Positions 44,638-54,272 of a DNA stretch of 64,000 bases are shown here, piece after piece. Made by a program: the position numbers and the translations under genes. The notes beneath the pieces are model-generated. The model had not been told where the DNA came from, searched no databases, and was given only the letters and a program-made list of their open reading frames with translations. This stretch comes from Azonexus hydrophilus. GTDB taxonomy: Bacteria; Pseudomonadota; Gammaproteobacteria; Burkholderiales; Rhodocyclaceae. Numbering within the stretch: position 1 is the first letter of the stretch; each line of letters opens with the position of its first letter. The stretch lies in the NCBI RefSeq assembly GCF_905120355.1, contig NZ_CAJHOB010000006.1:1-64000 (forward strand), given 5' to 3'.

Positions 44638-45366
44638 TCAGCCGCCTGCCGCAGTGGCCGCTGCCGCGTTTTGTGCCAGCCACAGGCACTGCCCCTTGCT
44701 TTCCTTGTCGATGTCGGCCAGCAGGCGGGCATGTTCGCTTTCTTCTTCGGCGCTGGCCCGCAGCACCTGCAGCGGTTTCCGCTGCCGCGCCTTGCCGTCG
44801 GCGTCCAGGCGTACCGGCGGCGCGTCGTCGGCATCGATCATCAGGCTGTTCTGGCCGCGCGTCATGGCGAGGTACACCTCGGCCAGCAGTTCGGTATCGA
44901 GCAAGGCGCCGTGCAGGGTGCGGCCGGAATTGTCGATGGCGTAGCGCTCGCACAGCGCATCGAGATTGTTGCGCTTGCCCGGATGCAGTTCCTTGGCGTC
45001 CTTCAGGGTGTCGATCACGCCCTGGCACAGGGTCTCCACCGGAACCCGACCCAGCCGGTCGAGTTCAGCGTTGAGAAAACCCAAATCGAACGGCGCGTTG
45101 TGGATGATGAGTTGGGCGCCGTTGATGAATTCAAGGAACTCGTCGGCGATATCGGCGAATTTCGGTTTGTCGGCAAGAAACTCCAGACTGATGCCGTGCA
45201 CCCGTTGCGCCTCGGCGTCGATCTCGCGCTCGGGGTTGATGTATTTGTGCAGGTGGTTGCCGGTCAGGCGGCGGTTGACCAGTTCGATACAGGCCACTTC
45301 GATGATGCGGTGGCCCTGGCGCGGGTCCAGCCCGGTGGTTTCGGTGTCGAGAACGATCTGGCGCAT
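44638..45366 (-). CDS. dnaQ: DNA polymerase III epsilon subunit
   Basis: A 242-residue proofreading exonuclease of the polymerase III core. ExoI is DTETTGLDPRQGHRIIE (residues 7-23), ExoII IIHNAPFDLGFLN and ExoIII HGALLDTELLAEVYL, with the catalytic Asp/Glu/His set complete. The C-terminal tail with KESKGQCLW is expected to bind the alpha subunit. The start overlaps the rnhA stop by one base, the usual dnaQ/rnhA pairing although here in tandem. Confidence 0.95.
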   Translation of the reverse strand: MRQIVLDTETTGLDPRQGHRIIEVACIELVNRRLTGNHLHKYINPEREIDAEAQRVHGISLEFLADKPKFADIADEFLEFINGAQLIIHNAPFDLGFLNAELDRLGRVPVETLCQGVIDTLKDAKELHPGKRNNLDALCERYAIDNSGRTLHGALLDTELLAEVYLAMTRGQNSLMIDADDAPPVRLDADGKARQRKPLQVLRASAEEESEHARLLADIDKESKGQCLWLAQNAAAATAAGG

Positions 45367-45827
45367 CACGCTTCCTTCAGCAATTCGTCGATGCCGCGAT
45401 TGGCGAGGGCATCGGCGCGTTCGTTTTCCGGATGGCCGGCATGGCCCTTGACCCAGATCCATTCCAGCTGGTGCGGGTGGCGCAGGCTATCGAGCTTCTG
45501 CCATAGATCGGCATTCTTCACGGGCTTCCTGTCGGCGGTTTTCCAGCCATTCTTTTTCCAGCCATGAATCCATTCGCTGATGCCTTTCAGCACGTATTGC
45601 GAGTCGCTGTGCACGCGGGCATGCACCGGCCGTTTCATGGCTTCCAGGGCGCGGATGACCGCCAGCAGTTCCATGCGGTTGTTGGTGGTGGCCGCTTCGC
45701 CGCCCCACATTTCCTTTTCGTGCCCGCCGCTTTTCAGCAGGACGCCCCAGCCGCCCGGGCCGGGGTTGCCGCGACAAGCGCCGTCGGTAAAGATGTCGAC
45801 CGCAGTGTGCGCCGGATTACTGACCAT
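45366..45827 (-). CDS. rnhA: ribonuclease HI
   Basis: A 153-residue RNase HI that cuts RNA in RNA-DNA hybrids. Catalytic residues are the Asp of [18 protein letters not shown], the Glu of [10 protein letters not shown], the Asp of [12 protein letters not shown] and the Asp of [12 protein letters not shown]. The basic handle [20 protein letters not shown] is present. The start MVSNP at 45827 overlaps the methyltransferase gene end by 11 bases. Confidence 0.95.
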   Translation of the reverse strand: MVSNPAHTAVDIFTDGACRGNPGPGGWGVLLKSGGHEKEMWGGEAATTNNRMELLAVIRALEAMKRPVHARVHSDSQYVLKGISEWIHGWKKNGWKTADRKPVKNADLWQKLDSLRHPHQLEWIWVKGHAGHPENERADALANRGIDELLKEA

Positions 45828-46605
45828 GGATTTCCTTTGGGGTTTTACGCACAACAGGCTGCAAGGCCTTGTTGCGCAGGGTTTTCTTTTGCCAGCAGGG
45901 AGTGATCAGGCGCATGCCGGGCACTCGTTTGACGGCGCGCAGCATATAGACAGCACCGGAAAATTTCCACCAGCGGCGCCCGGCCTGCTCGGTGAACTGC
46001 CAGCGTTGCAGCCATTTCTGTTGCTCGAACGGCGGGGCATAGCAGCCGAACTGGCAGGATTCGATTTCAAAGCCGAGCAGGCTCAGCCAGTCCTTGAGCC
46101 GTGGCAGGGCAAGATAGCGCCCGCGCCAGGGAAAGCTTTCCCGGCGCCGGGCCTGTTTGCGCAGGCCCCACAGTGACAGGGGGTTGAAGCCGCAAATCAC
46201 GATCTGTCCTTCGGCAATCAGCACCCGCTCCACTTCGCGCAGCACTTGGTGCGGGTCGGCGGAGAATTCCAGCACGTGCGGCAGGACCACGAGATCAATG
46301 CTTTGTCCGGCAAAGGGCAGAGCTTCCGGCTGGCATTGGGCGGCCACCGGGGCTGCCGGATGCGTCGTCTCACCCAAGCCGATCCGTGCCCGCATCGCGA
46401 TGCGGTTGGCACGCAGGAAGTCCTGCTGGGGTAGTCCGATCTGGACGGCATTGAAACCGAAAATGTCGGCCACTTCGCTATCGATCTGCGTACTTTCCCA
46501 GTCCACCACGTAACGGCCGAGCGGTGAACGCAGCCAGCGTGCCAGTTCCTGTTCGGTCAATGGTCTATTTGACAAGCCTGAGTCTGGACGGGATAGTTCC
46601 GGCAT
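45817..46605 (-). CDS. SAM-dependent methyltransferase (class I)
   Basis: A 262-residue protein of the methyltransferase_11 type often found next to gloB and rnhA in beta- and gammaproteobacteria. [14 protein letters not shown] near the N-terminus and [34 protein letters not shown] are typical; the glycine-rich SAM loop is poorly conserved. The methyl acceptor is unknown. As drawn, its ATG (46605-46603) overlaps the gloB ATG (46604-46606). A TTG about 12 codons inside (LSNRPLTEQ) is an alternative start. Confidence 0.82.
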   Translation of the reverse strand: MPELSRPDSGLSNRPLTEQELARWLRSPLGRYVVDWESTQIDSEVADIFGFNAVQIGLPQQDFLRANRIAMRARIGLGETTHPAAPVAAQCQPEALPFAGQSIDLVVLPHVLEFSADPHQVLREVERVLIAEGQIVICGFNPLSLWGLRKQARRRESFPWRGRYLALPRLKDWLSLLGFEIESCQFGCYAPPFEQQKWLQRWQFTEQAGRRWWKFSGAVYMLRAVKRVPGMRLITPCWQKKTLRNKALQPVVRKTPKEIHGQ

Positions 46606-47362
46606 GTTTCAAATCTCGTACATTCCTGCTTTCAAAGACAACTACATCTGGGTGTTGCAACGCGGCCAGGAAGCCTTTGTTGTCGATCCCGGAGAGGCGG
46701 CGCCGGTGCAGGCCTATCTGGCGGCGGCGCAGCTGCGGCTAGCGGGCATTCTTGTGACGCACCACCACGCCGATCACCAGGGTGGGGTGGCGGAACTTGC
46801 CGCCTACTGGTCCTGCCCGGTGTTTGCACCGGCCGACGAGTCTATCACAGGGGCCAGCCAGCATTTGCGCGGGGGTGAAACGATCGATGTACTCGGGGTA
46901 CCGGTCAGTGTCCTTGCCATTCCCGGGCATACCCGCGGGCATCTTGGCTATCTGGCGCCGACGGCCTTGTTTTGTGGTGACACCTTGTTCGGCGCCGGTT
47001 GTGGTCGCTTGTTCGAAGGTACGCCGCAGCAGATGCATGCCGCGCTGGCATGCATTGCCGCGTTGCCGGCAGAAACGCGCATTTATTGCGCCCACGAGTA
47101 CACGCAGATGAACCTGCCGTTTGCCCTGACCGTCGAACCGGGGAATCCGGCCATCCTGGCCCGCCTAGCACGGGTCGATGTCCGCCGGCAGGCAGGCCTG
47201 CCTACCGTCCCGCTCGATCTGGCGGAAGAGCTGGCGACCAATCCCTTCCTGCGCTGCGATCAGCCCGCGGTGATTGCCGCTGCCCGTGCCCACGGCGCCG
47301 CGAGTGCTGACCCGGTCGAGGTGTTCGCCGCCTTGCGCGCCTGGCGTAACGTTTTTGCCTGA
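46604..47362 (+). CDS. gloB: hydroxyacylglutathione hydrolase (glyoxalase II)
   Basis: A 252-residue metallo-beta-lactamase-fold enzyme that hydrolyses S-lactoylglutathione to lactate and glutathione, completing methylglyoxal detoxification. THHHADHQGG (residues 52-61) binds the two metals, with PGHTRGH, FCGDTLFGAGCGRLFEG and CAHEYTQMNLPFA completing the site. The start [16 protein letters not shown] is the family's usual N-terminus. It is divergent from the methyltransferase gene with overlapping start codons. Confidence 0.96.
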   Translation: MFQISYIPAFKDNYIWVLQRGQEAFVVDPGEAAPVQAYLAAAQLRLAGILVTHHHADHQGGVAELAAYWSCPVFAPADESITGASQHLRGGETIDVLGVPVSVLAIPGHTRGHLGYLAPTALFCGDTLFGAGCGRLFEGTPQQMHAALACIAALPAETRIYCAHEYTQMNLPFALTVEPGNPAILARLARVDVRRQAGLPTVPLDLAEELATNPFLRCDQPAVIAAARAHGAASADPVEVFAALRAWRNVFA

Positions 47363-47436
47363 GCCCCGGAATAAAGACTTCCCTGGGGGGACTGCGCGTG
47401 CGTGCAGTCGCAAACACAGCAGTTTTTCCCTGCCTG

Positions 47437-47464
47437 TAAAGAAGCATTAACACTGCGCTGTTAA
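47437..47464 (+). promoter_or_regulatory. possible sigma28-type promoter of the chemoreceptor gene
   Basis: TAAA (47437-47440) and GCTGTTAA (47457-47464; 6 of 8 with GCCGATAA) are 16 bases apart, close to the flagellar sigma28 pattern (15). The downstream gene is a chemoreceptor, a typical target. The match is modest. Confidence 0.3.
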
Positions 47465-47549
47465 CTTTCCGCTGAGGTCTGCCAGCGGGTTAGCGCCACG
47501 TCTGGCAGCGTCGTTGCGCCGTCCATGCAACGCAACTTACAGGCCAGGC

Positions 47550-49640
47550 ATGAAGAACAATCACCCCGTCACCCAGAATGAAGTTCCCTTTCCCGGGAAT
47601 ACCTACATCGTTTCGCGGACTGATCTCAAAGGCATCATCACCTACGTCAACGATGCCTTTACCGAGATCAGCGGTTTTTCCAGGGCGGAATTGATCGGTA
47701 AAAACCACAATGTGATCCGCCACCCGGACATGCCGGAAGCAGCGTTTCGCGATATGTGGGCTACTTTGCAGGCGGGTAAACCGTGGCGTGGTGCGGTCAA
47801 GAACCGCTGCAAGAATGGTGATTTCTACTGGGTTGAAGCGTTTGCCATGCCTTTGAAACGCGATGGGCAAACCGTGGGCTATCAATCGGTACGCACCCCC
47901 CTGGGCGTCAGCAAACGGGCGCTGGCAGAACAGTTGTATGCCAGTGTCGGGCAAAAAGGCAGCTTGCCCGGCACGCGCCGGCGCCGTCTGTCCCTGCGTG
48001 CCTTAATCGGCGGCACGATGCTGTTGTTGCTGGCGATGATGGCGGTACTCGGCTTTACCGGCTTGTCCGGCCTCAAGGCCACCAATGCACAGCTGGTGAG
48101 CATGTATGAGGAAGGAATGCAGCCCACCAATCTGGTCAATCGCATCAATTTTCTGCTGGCGGACAATCGTACGCAGCTCATGCTGGCCATGCAGTACGAT
48201 CCTGCCAATGCGGCGTCCGCCCTGCATGACGAGCCGCAGGAGCGTTATTTCGCGGTGTATCGAAATAACCGCCAGGAAATCGAAAGCTTGTTGACCCAAC
48301 TGCACGCCACCGAACTTCGCCCCAGCGAGAAGAACCTGCTGGATCTGGTGCTGGCGGCGCGTGAGAATTATTCGCGCGATGGTCTTGATCCGGTGTTCGA
48401 GCTGCTACAGGCCGGACAGTATTACAACGCCAGCGTGATGCTGCTGACCAACGTCAATCCGTTTTACCTTGAACTGGAAAGTGCGACACGCGCCTTGATT
48501 GATGAGCTTGCAGCCGGTGCCAGCGCGCGTTATCAGGAATCGGAGGCGCGTTATCAATCGGTGCGCAACCTGAGTGTTGGTCTGCTGGTACTGGCTGTGC
48601 TGCTGGCCATCAGTGCAGGTGCTGTCCTCATCCTTGGTATTGCCGGACCGATCCGTAAAACTGTGGCACTTTTTGAACGTATCGCCGAAGGGCGGCTGAC
48701 CGATGAGATCGAAATCGATGGTGATAATGAAACCGGCCAGCTGTTGAGCCACCTGGCAGTGATGCAGAACAACCTCAAAGTGGTGCTCGATGAAATCAGT
48801 AGCGCAGCGCATACCATCGATGCGCGCAGCCAGCAACTGGAAACCAGAATGCAGCAGGTGAGTCGCCAGTCGGAGCAACAGCAGAGAAGCGTCGAGGGGG
48901 TGGCGGCCGTGACCGAGGAATTTAGCCAGTCGGTTCAGGAAGTGGCGGCCAGCGTGCAGGACACGGCGCAGGCTGCCACGGAAGCGCAAGTACAGGTGGT
49001 GGCGAGCAACCGTCATATCAGCGAAAGCATGGCAGCGACGGTACGGGTGGTCGATGCCGTGCAGGCCTCCAGCCAGACAATTGACCAGCTCGACCAGGCG
49101 ATTGCCAGGATCGGTGACATTACCAGCGTTATCAGCGACATCGCTGGTCAGACCAATCTGCTGGCCCTGAACGCAGCGATTGAGGCGGCCCGGGCCGGCG
49201 AGCAGGGGCGCGGTTTTGCCGTGGTGGCAGACGAGGTGCGCAAACTTGCCGAGCGAACCACACTATCCACCGCTGACATCAAGGCGACGGTGGAATCTAT
49301 TCAGACGGTGACGGCTCGTGCGGTAAGCAGCATGGGGGTGGCGTGCAGCGAGGTTGAGGCGGGTATTGGCATGCTGCACGAGAGTGTCGCAGGGCTGGAA
49401 GGGGTGGCCCAGGCCTCGGCCCGGGTGTCGCAGATGACTGGGCAGATTGCTGATGCTGCGCAGCAGCAGGGGCACGCCAGCGAAGAAGTGGCGGTGAACA
49501 TGCAGCAGATTACCGATCTGATCGAGCGTAATACCGACTCGGCACGTGCCGCCCGGCTGGCGGCAGAACAACTGCTGGGAACAGCGCAAAGCCTCAGTCA
49601 GTTGCTCGCGGGGTTCGAGTTGCACCGCAGGGAGTGTTGA
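47550..49640 (+). CDS. PAS-domain methyl-accepting chemotaxis protein
   Basis: A 696-residue chemoreceptor. An N-terminal cytoplasmic PAS domain resembles Aer ([35 protein letters not shown]), so it may sense redox state through FAD. It is followed by a first membrane helix, a periplasmic helical domain, a second helix ([27 protein letters not shown]), HAMP, and a signalling domain with the hairpin tip ([31 protein letters not shown]). A normal Aer has no periplasmic domain, so this is a dual-input type. The start MKNNHPV at 47550 is preferred to the ATG 12 codons upstream. Confidence 0.92.
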   Translation: MKNNHPVTQNEVPFPGNTYIVSRTDLKGIITYVNDAFTEISGFSRAELIGKNHNVIRHPDMPEAAFRDMWATLQAGKPWRGAVKNRCKNGDFYWVEAFAMPLKRDGQTVGYQSVRTPLGVSKRALAEQLYASVGQKGSLPGTRRRRLSLRALIGGTMLLLLAMMAVLGFTGLSGLKATNAQLVSMYEEGMQPTNLVNRINFLLADNRTQLMLAMQYDPANAASALHDEPQERYFAVYRNNRQEIESLLTQLHATELRPSEKNLLDLVLAARENYSRDGLDPVFELLQAGQYYNASVMLLTNVNPFYLELESATRALIDELAAGASARYQESEARYQSVRNLSVGLLVLAVLLAISAGAVLILGIAGPIRKTVALFERIAEGRLTDEIEIDGDNETGQLLSHLAVMQNNLKVVLDEISSAAHTIDARSQQLETRMQQVSRQSEQQQRSVEGVAAVTEEFSQSVQEVAASVQDTAQAATEAQVQVVASNRHISESMAATVRVVDAVQASSQTIDQLDQAIARIGDITSVISDIAGQTNLLALNAAIEAARAGEQGRGFAVVADEVRKLAERTTLSTADIKATVESIQTVTARAVSSMGVACSEVEAGIGMLHESVAGLEGVAQASARVSQMTGQIADAAQQQGHASEEVAVNMQQITDLIERNTDSARAARLAAEQLLGTAQSLSQLLAGFELHRREC

Positions 49641-49717
49641 GATGGATTGGGCGCGGGGGGCGGGAGTTTTCTGGCCGTGCCCGAGTCCGCCAGGTAGGCT
49701 GCGTAGTGATAAATCGA

Positions 49718-49746
49718 TTGGCTTGTAGCGTTTATTCTGGTCTAAT
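49718..49746 (+). promoter_or_regulatory. possible promoter for tRNA-Thr
   Basis: TTGGCT (49718-49723) and TCTAAT (49741-49746) are 17 bases apart. The start would be near 49753, about 110 bases before the tRNA, which is long but possible. Nothing else is seen in the 222 bases between the chemoreceptor and the tRNA. Confidence 0.35.
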
Positions 49747-49862
49747 GCGCGCCTTCGTGCCCGCACCCACCTCTGGGTTATCGTATGTGTGGGGCGCGCG
49801 TCTTGACCGCCTTGTCTCTCTGTTTCTGTTTTTATCAGGCGAGCGGGCAGTCATCCGGCAGT

Positions 49863-49937
<75 letters not shown>

Positions 49938-49993
49938 CCCTTCCCGGCGTATTGCCGCCGGTGAGTTTCGGGACCAAAGTTCCCGGTCCGTTG

Positions 49994-51424
49994 TCAGGCG
50001 TTTTCTTCTTCGTGGATGAAGGGGCGGTACAGCTGATCCTCGCCGAGGATGTGGTTGCGTAGCCAGTCGCGCAGGTAACCGAGAATTTCGCTGCCCAGTT
50101 GGTAGCGTGTGCGGTAGGTGAATTCCTCACGCACCTGACGGATCCAGCGCACAAATCCCTGGTGGATGCGTCGGTGCTGCTCGAGGTCGGGATAGCCGGC
50201 CGCAGCGATCAGATCTTCTTCGTACTGGAAGTGGAACACCGTGTAGTTGATCAGCTCATCGATGATCATCGCCACGATGGCGCGGTCGTTCTGAATTTCG
50301 GCGTTGGCCAGCTGATTGATGGTGTCGATCAGGATCTGGTGCTGTTCATCGATGTGGGTATTGCCCACACTCATCCTGGGATGCCATTCGACCAGTTTGA
50401 CCTGGTTGCGTCCCTCGACGACCTCGAGGAAAGCGTCAACGACCACGGGGTCGAACTGGGTGCCGCTCAGGTTGCGGATCTGTTCGATGGCCTGCAGGAT
50501 TTTCCAGGGGGCTTTGTAGGGGCGGCGCGACGTGAGGGCGTCGAAGACGTCAGCAAGGGCGCAGAGTCGGCCGGAAAGCGGGATTTCTTCCCCGGCCAGC
50601 CCGTTGGGGTAGCCGTTGCCGTCATACCACTCATGGTGGGTGAGGGCAATTTCCGCACCGAGGGCAAGGTAGCGGCTGTTGTCCATGAGCAGGCTGGCCT
50701 GGGTCAGCATGCGCGCACCGTCAGCGGCATGCTGGCGCATGGTGTTGCGCTCGCTGGTGTCGAGCGGTCCGGCCTTGAACAGGATGCGGTCTGGCGTCGC
50801 GATCTTGCCGACATCGTGCAGGATGCTGGCGGTGGCGACCTGGTCGATATAGGCGTCGTCGAGGATTTCGGGAAAAAATCCGCGCCGTTGCAGCAGACGG
50901 GCGGTTTCACCGACCAGACGGGCGACCCGCAGAACGTGGGCGCCGGTATCCGTGTCACGGTGTTCGGAAAAGTTGGCAAAGGCGACCACCGTGGCCTTGG
51001 CATTGCGACGCAATTCCTCAAAGGCACGGCTTTCGCCGCTGATGTCGGTGTAGGTGAAGACATAGCCGCCGCTGGCGAGGGGGCGGCAATTGACTTTCAG
51101 GACGGTGCCATTGGGCCGCACACGGGTCAGCTGCCAGCGCTCCCGGTTCTGCATCCGGCGCAGGCTGTCGGCAATGTAGTTTTCCTGCTCCGCTTGTTCG
51201 ATCAATTCACCGCTGTCGTGCATCTGCTGTAGCAGATCGTTGAACGGGCGTCCGATCAGCGGCTCGAATTCATTGAAGCCGAGCAGGTGCAGGTAAGTCT
51301 GGTTGAAGCCGCTGATGCGGAACTGTTCGTCCAGCCAGACGATACCTTCGTCAAGGTGATCGAACACCTCGCAGATCTGCTCAGGGTGGTTGGTGAGTTG
51401 AGTGGTGAAGGTACGGGTGTCCAC
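49994..51424 (-). CDS. PAS / HD-GYP / bacteriohemerythrin fusion, c-di-GMP phosphodiesterase
   Basis: A 476-residue soluble protein. PAS covers about residues 16-130. The HD-GYP domain has HD at 203-204, HHE at 263-265 and GNGYPNG at 269-275, so it should be active. The hemerythrin domain (about 345-470) has all seven diiron ligands: His362, His398, Glu402, His417, His421, His458 and Asp463. Oxygen or nitric oxide binding there probably sets phosphodiesterase activity; similar fusions with c-di-GMP enzymes are known in Vibrio cholerae. The start codon is GTG at 51424 with a weak ribosome-binding site. Confidence 0.92.
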   Translation of the reverse strand: MDTRTFTTQLTNHPEQICEVFDHLDEGIVWLDEQFRISGFNQTYLHLLGFNEFEPLIGRPFNDLLQQMHDSGELIEQAEQENYIADSLRRMQNRERWQLTRVRPNGTVLKVNCRPLASGGYVFTYTDISGESRAFEELRRNAKATVVAFANFSEHRDTDTGAHVLRVARLVGETARLLQRRGFFPEILDDAYIDQVATASILHDVGKIATPDRILFKAGPLDTSERNTMRQHAADGARMLTQASLLMDNSRYLALGAEIALTHHEWYDGNGYPNGLAGEEIPLSGRLCALADVFDALTSRRPYKAPWKILQAIEQIRNLSGTQFDPVVVDAFLEVVEGRNQVKLVEWHPRMSVGNTHIDEQHQILIDTINQLANAEIQNDRAIVAMIIDELINYTVFHFQYEEDLIAAAGYPDLEQHRRIHQGFVRWIRQVREEFTYRTRYQLGSEILGYLRDWLRNHILGEDQLYRPFIHEEENA

Positions 51425-51592
51425 GGTCAGATGAGTGTCAGGGTTCAGGGGCTAAAAGAATTGCTCCAGTCCGCTCTGCGTACTGCAGGCTTCTGCTGTA
51501 AGCATCTGGCGTTTGCGGATAACTGATGTTGTTACAGTGTTTCGCATTCTAGGTCTTGGGCAAGGCACGCTCTATTCCCGGAAATGCTTAGG

Positions 51593-51616
51593 TGATTACC
51601 GGTAAACACGTAATCA
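51593..51616. repeat. inverted repeat between regulator and HD-GYP genes
   Basis: TGATTAC (51593-51599) and GTAATCA (51610-51616) form a 7-bp inverted repeat around a 10-base loop; TTACCGGTAA (51596-51605) is also a perfect palindrome. It lies 18 bases after the LuxR regulator stop and about 170 bases before the HD-GYP start, so it could end one transcript or be an operator for the next. Confidence 0.35.
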
Positions 51617-51633
51617 TGTTGGCATTTGGTGGC

Positions 51634-52272
51634 TCAGACCGAGGGTATCAGGCGGTGACGGATGGCGTAGTGAGTCAGCCCGACGGCACTGTCGATGCGC
51701 AGCTTGCGCATGATGTTGCGGCGGTGGACTTCGACGGTGGATTGGGCAATACCGAGTTTCTCGGCAATTTGTCCTGAAGTCAGGCCGCTGGCGACCAGGC
51801 GCAGGACTTCGGTTTCCCGGCCGCCGAGTTTGCCGGTGGCCAGTTTGTTGCGGTCGCCCAGAACATCGCGGATGGCCTGCGTGGCGTCCGGGCAGAGATA
51901 GGTGCGGTTGTAGCAGACAGCTTCGATGGCGCGCAGCAATTCGGAGCTGGCGGCTGCTTTGGTGACGTAGGCCAGGGCGCCGGCACTGAGCATGTCGGAG
52001 ATGTAACCCCGGTCAGCAAAAATCGACAGGGCGATGATGCGCACATGTGGGCGTTCGGCGCGCAGGCGGCGGGTGATTTCGATGCCGTTGATGCCCGGCA
52101 GGTCGATGTCCATGCAGACGATGTCGGGCAGCAGGGTGCGCGCCAGTGCCAGTGCTTCGTTCCCGTCGCCGCTTTCGCCCACGATTTCCAGGCGCGGATT
52201 GCGCTCCAGCAGAAGATGCAGAGCTTCGCGGAACATCTGGTGGTCATCCACTAACAGCAAGCGAAAAGTCAC
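51634..52272 (-). CDS. LuxR/NarL-family response regulator
   Basis: A 212-residue two-component regulator. The receiver domain has LLLVDDHQMF, the phospho-acceptor Asp55 in CMDIDLPGI and the Lys of YVTKAAAS. The C-terminal LuxR helix-turn-helix reads LGGRETEVLRLVASGLTSGQIAEKLGIAQSTVEVHRRNIMRKL. The start is GTG at 52272, overlapping the kinase stop as GTGA, so it is translated with its kinase. Targets are unknown. Confidence 0.92.
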   Translation of the reverse strand: MTFRLLLVDDHQMFREALHLLLERNPRLEIVGESGDGNEALALARTLLPDIVCMDIDLPGINGIEITRRLRAERPHVRIIALSIFADRGYISDMLSAGALAYVTKAAASSELLRAIEAVCYNRTYLCPDATQAIRDVLGDRNKLATGKLGGRETEVLRLVASGLTSGQIAEKLGIAQSTVEVHRRNIMRKLRIDSAVGLTHYAIRHRLIPSV

Positions 52273-54272
52273 GCAATTTCTCCTTGTATGGGCAGTACGA
52301 TGCGTAGGGTCGTGCCACGTCCCGGTTGGGTGTCGATGTGGCATTGGCCGCCGGAAAATTCGGTCAGATCGCGCACGGTGAGTATACCGAGGCCAGCGGA
52401 ACCTGTGCTCTGGCCGAGTTCTTCGAGGACGAAGCCGCAGCCGTCATCTTCGATGCGCAGTTCGATGTGATCGGGGTGCCGCAGCAGATGCACATCGACC
52501 CGATTGGCCTGGGCATGCTTGGCGCAATTGGTCAGGGCTTCCTGGGCGATCCGGAAAAGAATCGATTCCTGCGCCGCCGGCAGCCGCGTCTCCTCTTCAG
52601 AGCAGTGGAGTTGGGCTGCGACACCCGTGCGGCTGGTAAATGCCTGCAGATGGCTGGTCAGGGCAGCGCACAGGCCGGCGTAATCGAGAATGGGGGGGCG
52701 CAGGTCGTTGGAAATGTCGCGGATGCTGGCGTCGGTGTCTTCCACCAGGGCGCGGATATCCTCCAAGCGTAGCGCCAGCTCGGGGTCGTCATGCGCCGCC
52801 AGGCGGTCGAATGCATCATCCAGATGGATGCTGAGGGCCGCCAGGTTGGGGCTGGTGCGGTCGTGCAGTTCGCCCGCCAGGCGGCGGCGGGCACTTTCCT
52901 GCACACTGATCAATTGCCGTGACAGCTCGCTCAGGCGGCGCTCGGTTTCCTTGCGCTCATGGATGTCCTGCTTGACGGCAATGAAATGGCGGATGCCGCC
53001 GTTGTCGTCATGGACGGGCGTAATGGTCTGGTCTTCACTGTACAGACTGCCATCGCGCCGGCGGTTGAGGATTTCACCGCGCCAGACCTGACCAGACAGG
53101 ATGGTTTGCCACATCCGTTTATAGAAGCGGCTGTTCTGGCTGGTGGAATTTTGCAGCTCGCCGGGGGTGCGGCCCAAGATTTCTGGCATGTTGTAACCGC
53201 TCATGTTGCAGAAGGCGGGGTTTGCCCACTCGATGCGCCCCTCCTTGTCAGTGATGATGATGGCGTTGGCAGCAGCGGAAAGCGCCGCGTGATGCAGACG
53301 GATCTGTTCGGTATCAGCAGCCCGCTGGCGGGCAATCCGCTCGTAGCGGAAAAAGTACAGGCTGCTGGCCGCGAGCGTCGCCAGCAGCAGGAGCAGGGTG
53401 GTAGCGGTGCTGTGCCAGGCTGCCTGTTGCCAGCTGGCCATGGCTTCTTTTTCATCGATCTGCATGCTGACGAAAAACGGGGTTTCACGGGCCTCGAAGA
53501 AACTTCCCGGGCCGGCGGCCTGGCCCTGCCGTTCGCCGGTGAAGCGTCCGCTGACCTGCTTGGCCAGTGTCTGTGCATCCGGGGCGCCAGTCAGCAGACT
53601 ACCGGGGCGGCGTTGTGGATCCGTCGAGAGCAGCACACTGGCGTCGTAACGCAGCACCTCGACGATGTTTTTCGGGTGGCCACGGTGTTGTTCGTAGTAA
53701 TCAAGAAAGTAACCCGGGTTGATGGCGGCAAGAAAGCTGCCGGCTTCCCCGGCGGTGCTGTCAATGTGGCGCAGGACGGGGATCAGAAACTGGCTGTCGG
53801 CCGCTGCCGGCTGTTGCGCCGAGGTTTGCCGGCCCTGGTTGAAATCGCGCCCCGCCCAGGGGAGGGCGGCACGCAGGAAGTGACCGGGAAATTCGTTGTC
53901 CGGCAGGAAGGTCTGCAGGTCGATCCGGGTGCCGACGTTGGCTGGATTGGAACTGGCCACGATCATCCCCTGGGCATCCAGGCGTGACAGGGAACGCAGG
54001 TAGGGGGCGTGCAGCAGGGCCAGCTGCAGGCTGCTGTCGGTGGCGTGTGGGTCGAGTTGTTCCAGGGTCAGGCGGACGGCATTGAAGGTGTGCGCCAGCT
54101 GGGTGGCGAATACCTGGGCGTAGAGATCGCTGCTGGCAGCGATGCGGTTCATGGTTTCTGCGTGCAGGCGCCACAGGGTGTAAGCGGTGCTGCCCAGGAA
54201 CAGCAGGCTGACCAGCGTCAGCACGCTGAAGAAGATGCGGCGGGGTGACCAGGGTTTAGCGGGCATGGGCAT
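52269..54272 (-). CDS. membrane sensor histidine kinase, NarL-partner type (HisKA_3)
   Basis: A 667-residue kinase: membrane helix (FFSVLTLVSLLFLGSTAYTLW), a periplasmic domain of about 260 residues resembling dCache/PDC sensors, a second helix (ATTLLLLLATLAASSLYFF), a PAS domain (AANAIIITDKEGRIEWANPAF), HisKA_3 with ARRRLAGELHDRTSPNLAAL (phospho-His in GELHDR) and an HATPase (EDDGCGF, GLGILTVRDL). The start MPMPAKP at 54272 or the ATG two codons later overlaps the stop of the binding-protein gene. It should phosphorylate the LuxR regulator that follows. Confidence 0.9.
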   Translation of the reverse strand: MPMPAKPWSPRRIFFSVLTLVSLLFLGSTAYTLWRLHAETMNRIAASSDLYAQVFATQLAHTFNAVRLTLEQLDPHATDSSLQLALLHAPYLRSLSRLDAQGMIVASSNPANVGTRIDLQTFLPDNEFPGHFLRAALPWAGRDFNQGRQTSAQQPAAADSQFLIPVLRHIDSTAGEAGSFLAAINPGYFLDYYEQHRGHPKNIVEVLRYDASVLLSTDPQRRPGSLLTGAPDAQTLAKQVSGRFTGERQGQAAGPGSFFEARETPFFVSMQIDEKEAMASWQQAAWHSTATTLLLLLATLAASSLYFFRYERIARQRAADTEQIRLHHAALSAAANAIIITDKEGRIEWANPAFCNMSGYNMPEILGRTPGELQNSTSQNSRFYKRMWQTILSGQVWRGEILNRRRDGSLYSEDQTITPVHDDNGGIRHFIAVKQDIHERKETERRLSELSRQLISVQESARRRLAGELHDRTSPNLAALSIHLDDAFDRLAAHDDPELALRLEDIRALVEDTDASIRDISNDLRPPILDYAGLCAALTSHLQAFTSRTGVAAQLHCSEEETRLPAAQESILFRIAQEALTNCAKHAQANRVDVHLLRHPDHIELRIEDDGCGFVLEELGQSTGSAGLGILTVRDLTEFSGGQCHIDTQPGRGTTLRIVLPIQGEIA

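Noticed and set aside
49938-49993. Terminator after tRNA-Thr
   Set aside because: Only short 5-bp stems without a U-run can be drawn; not enough to call.
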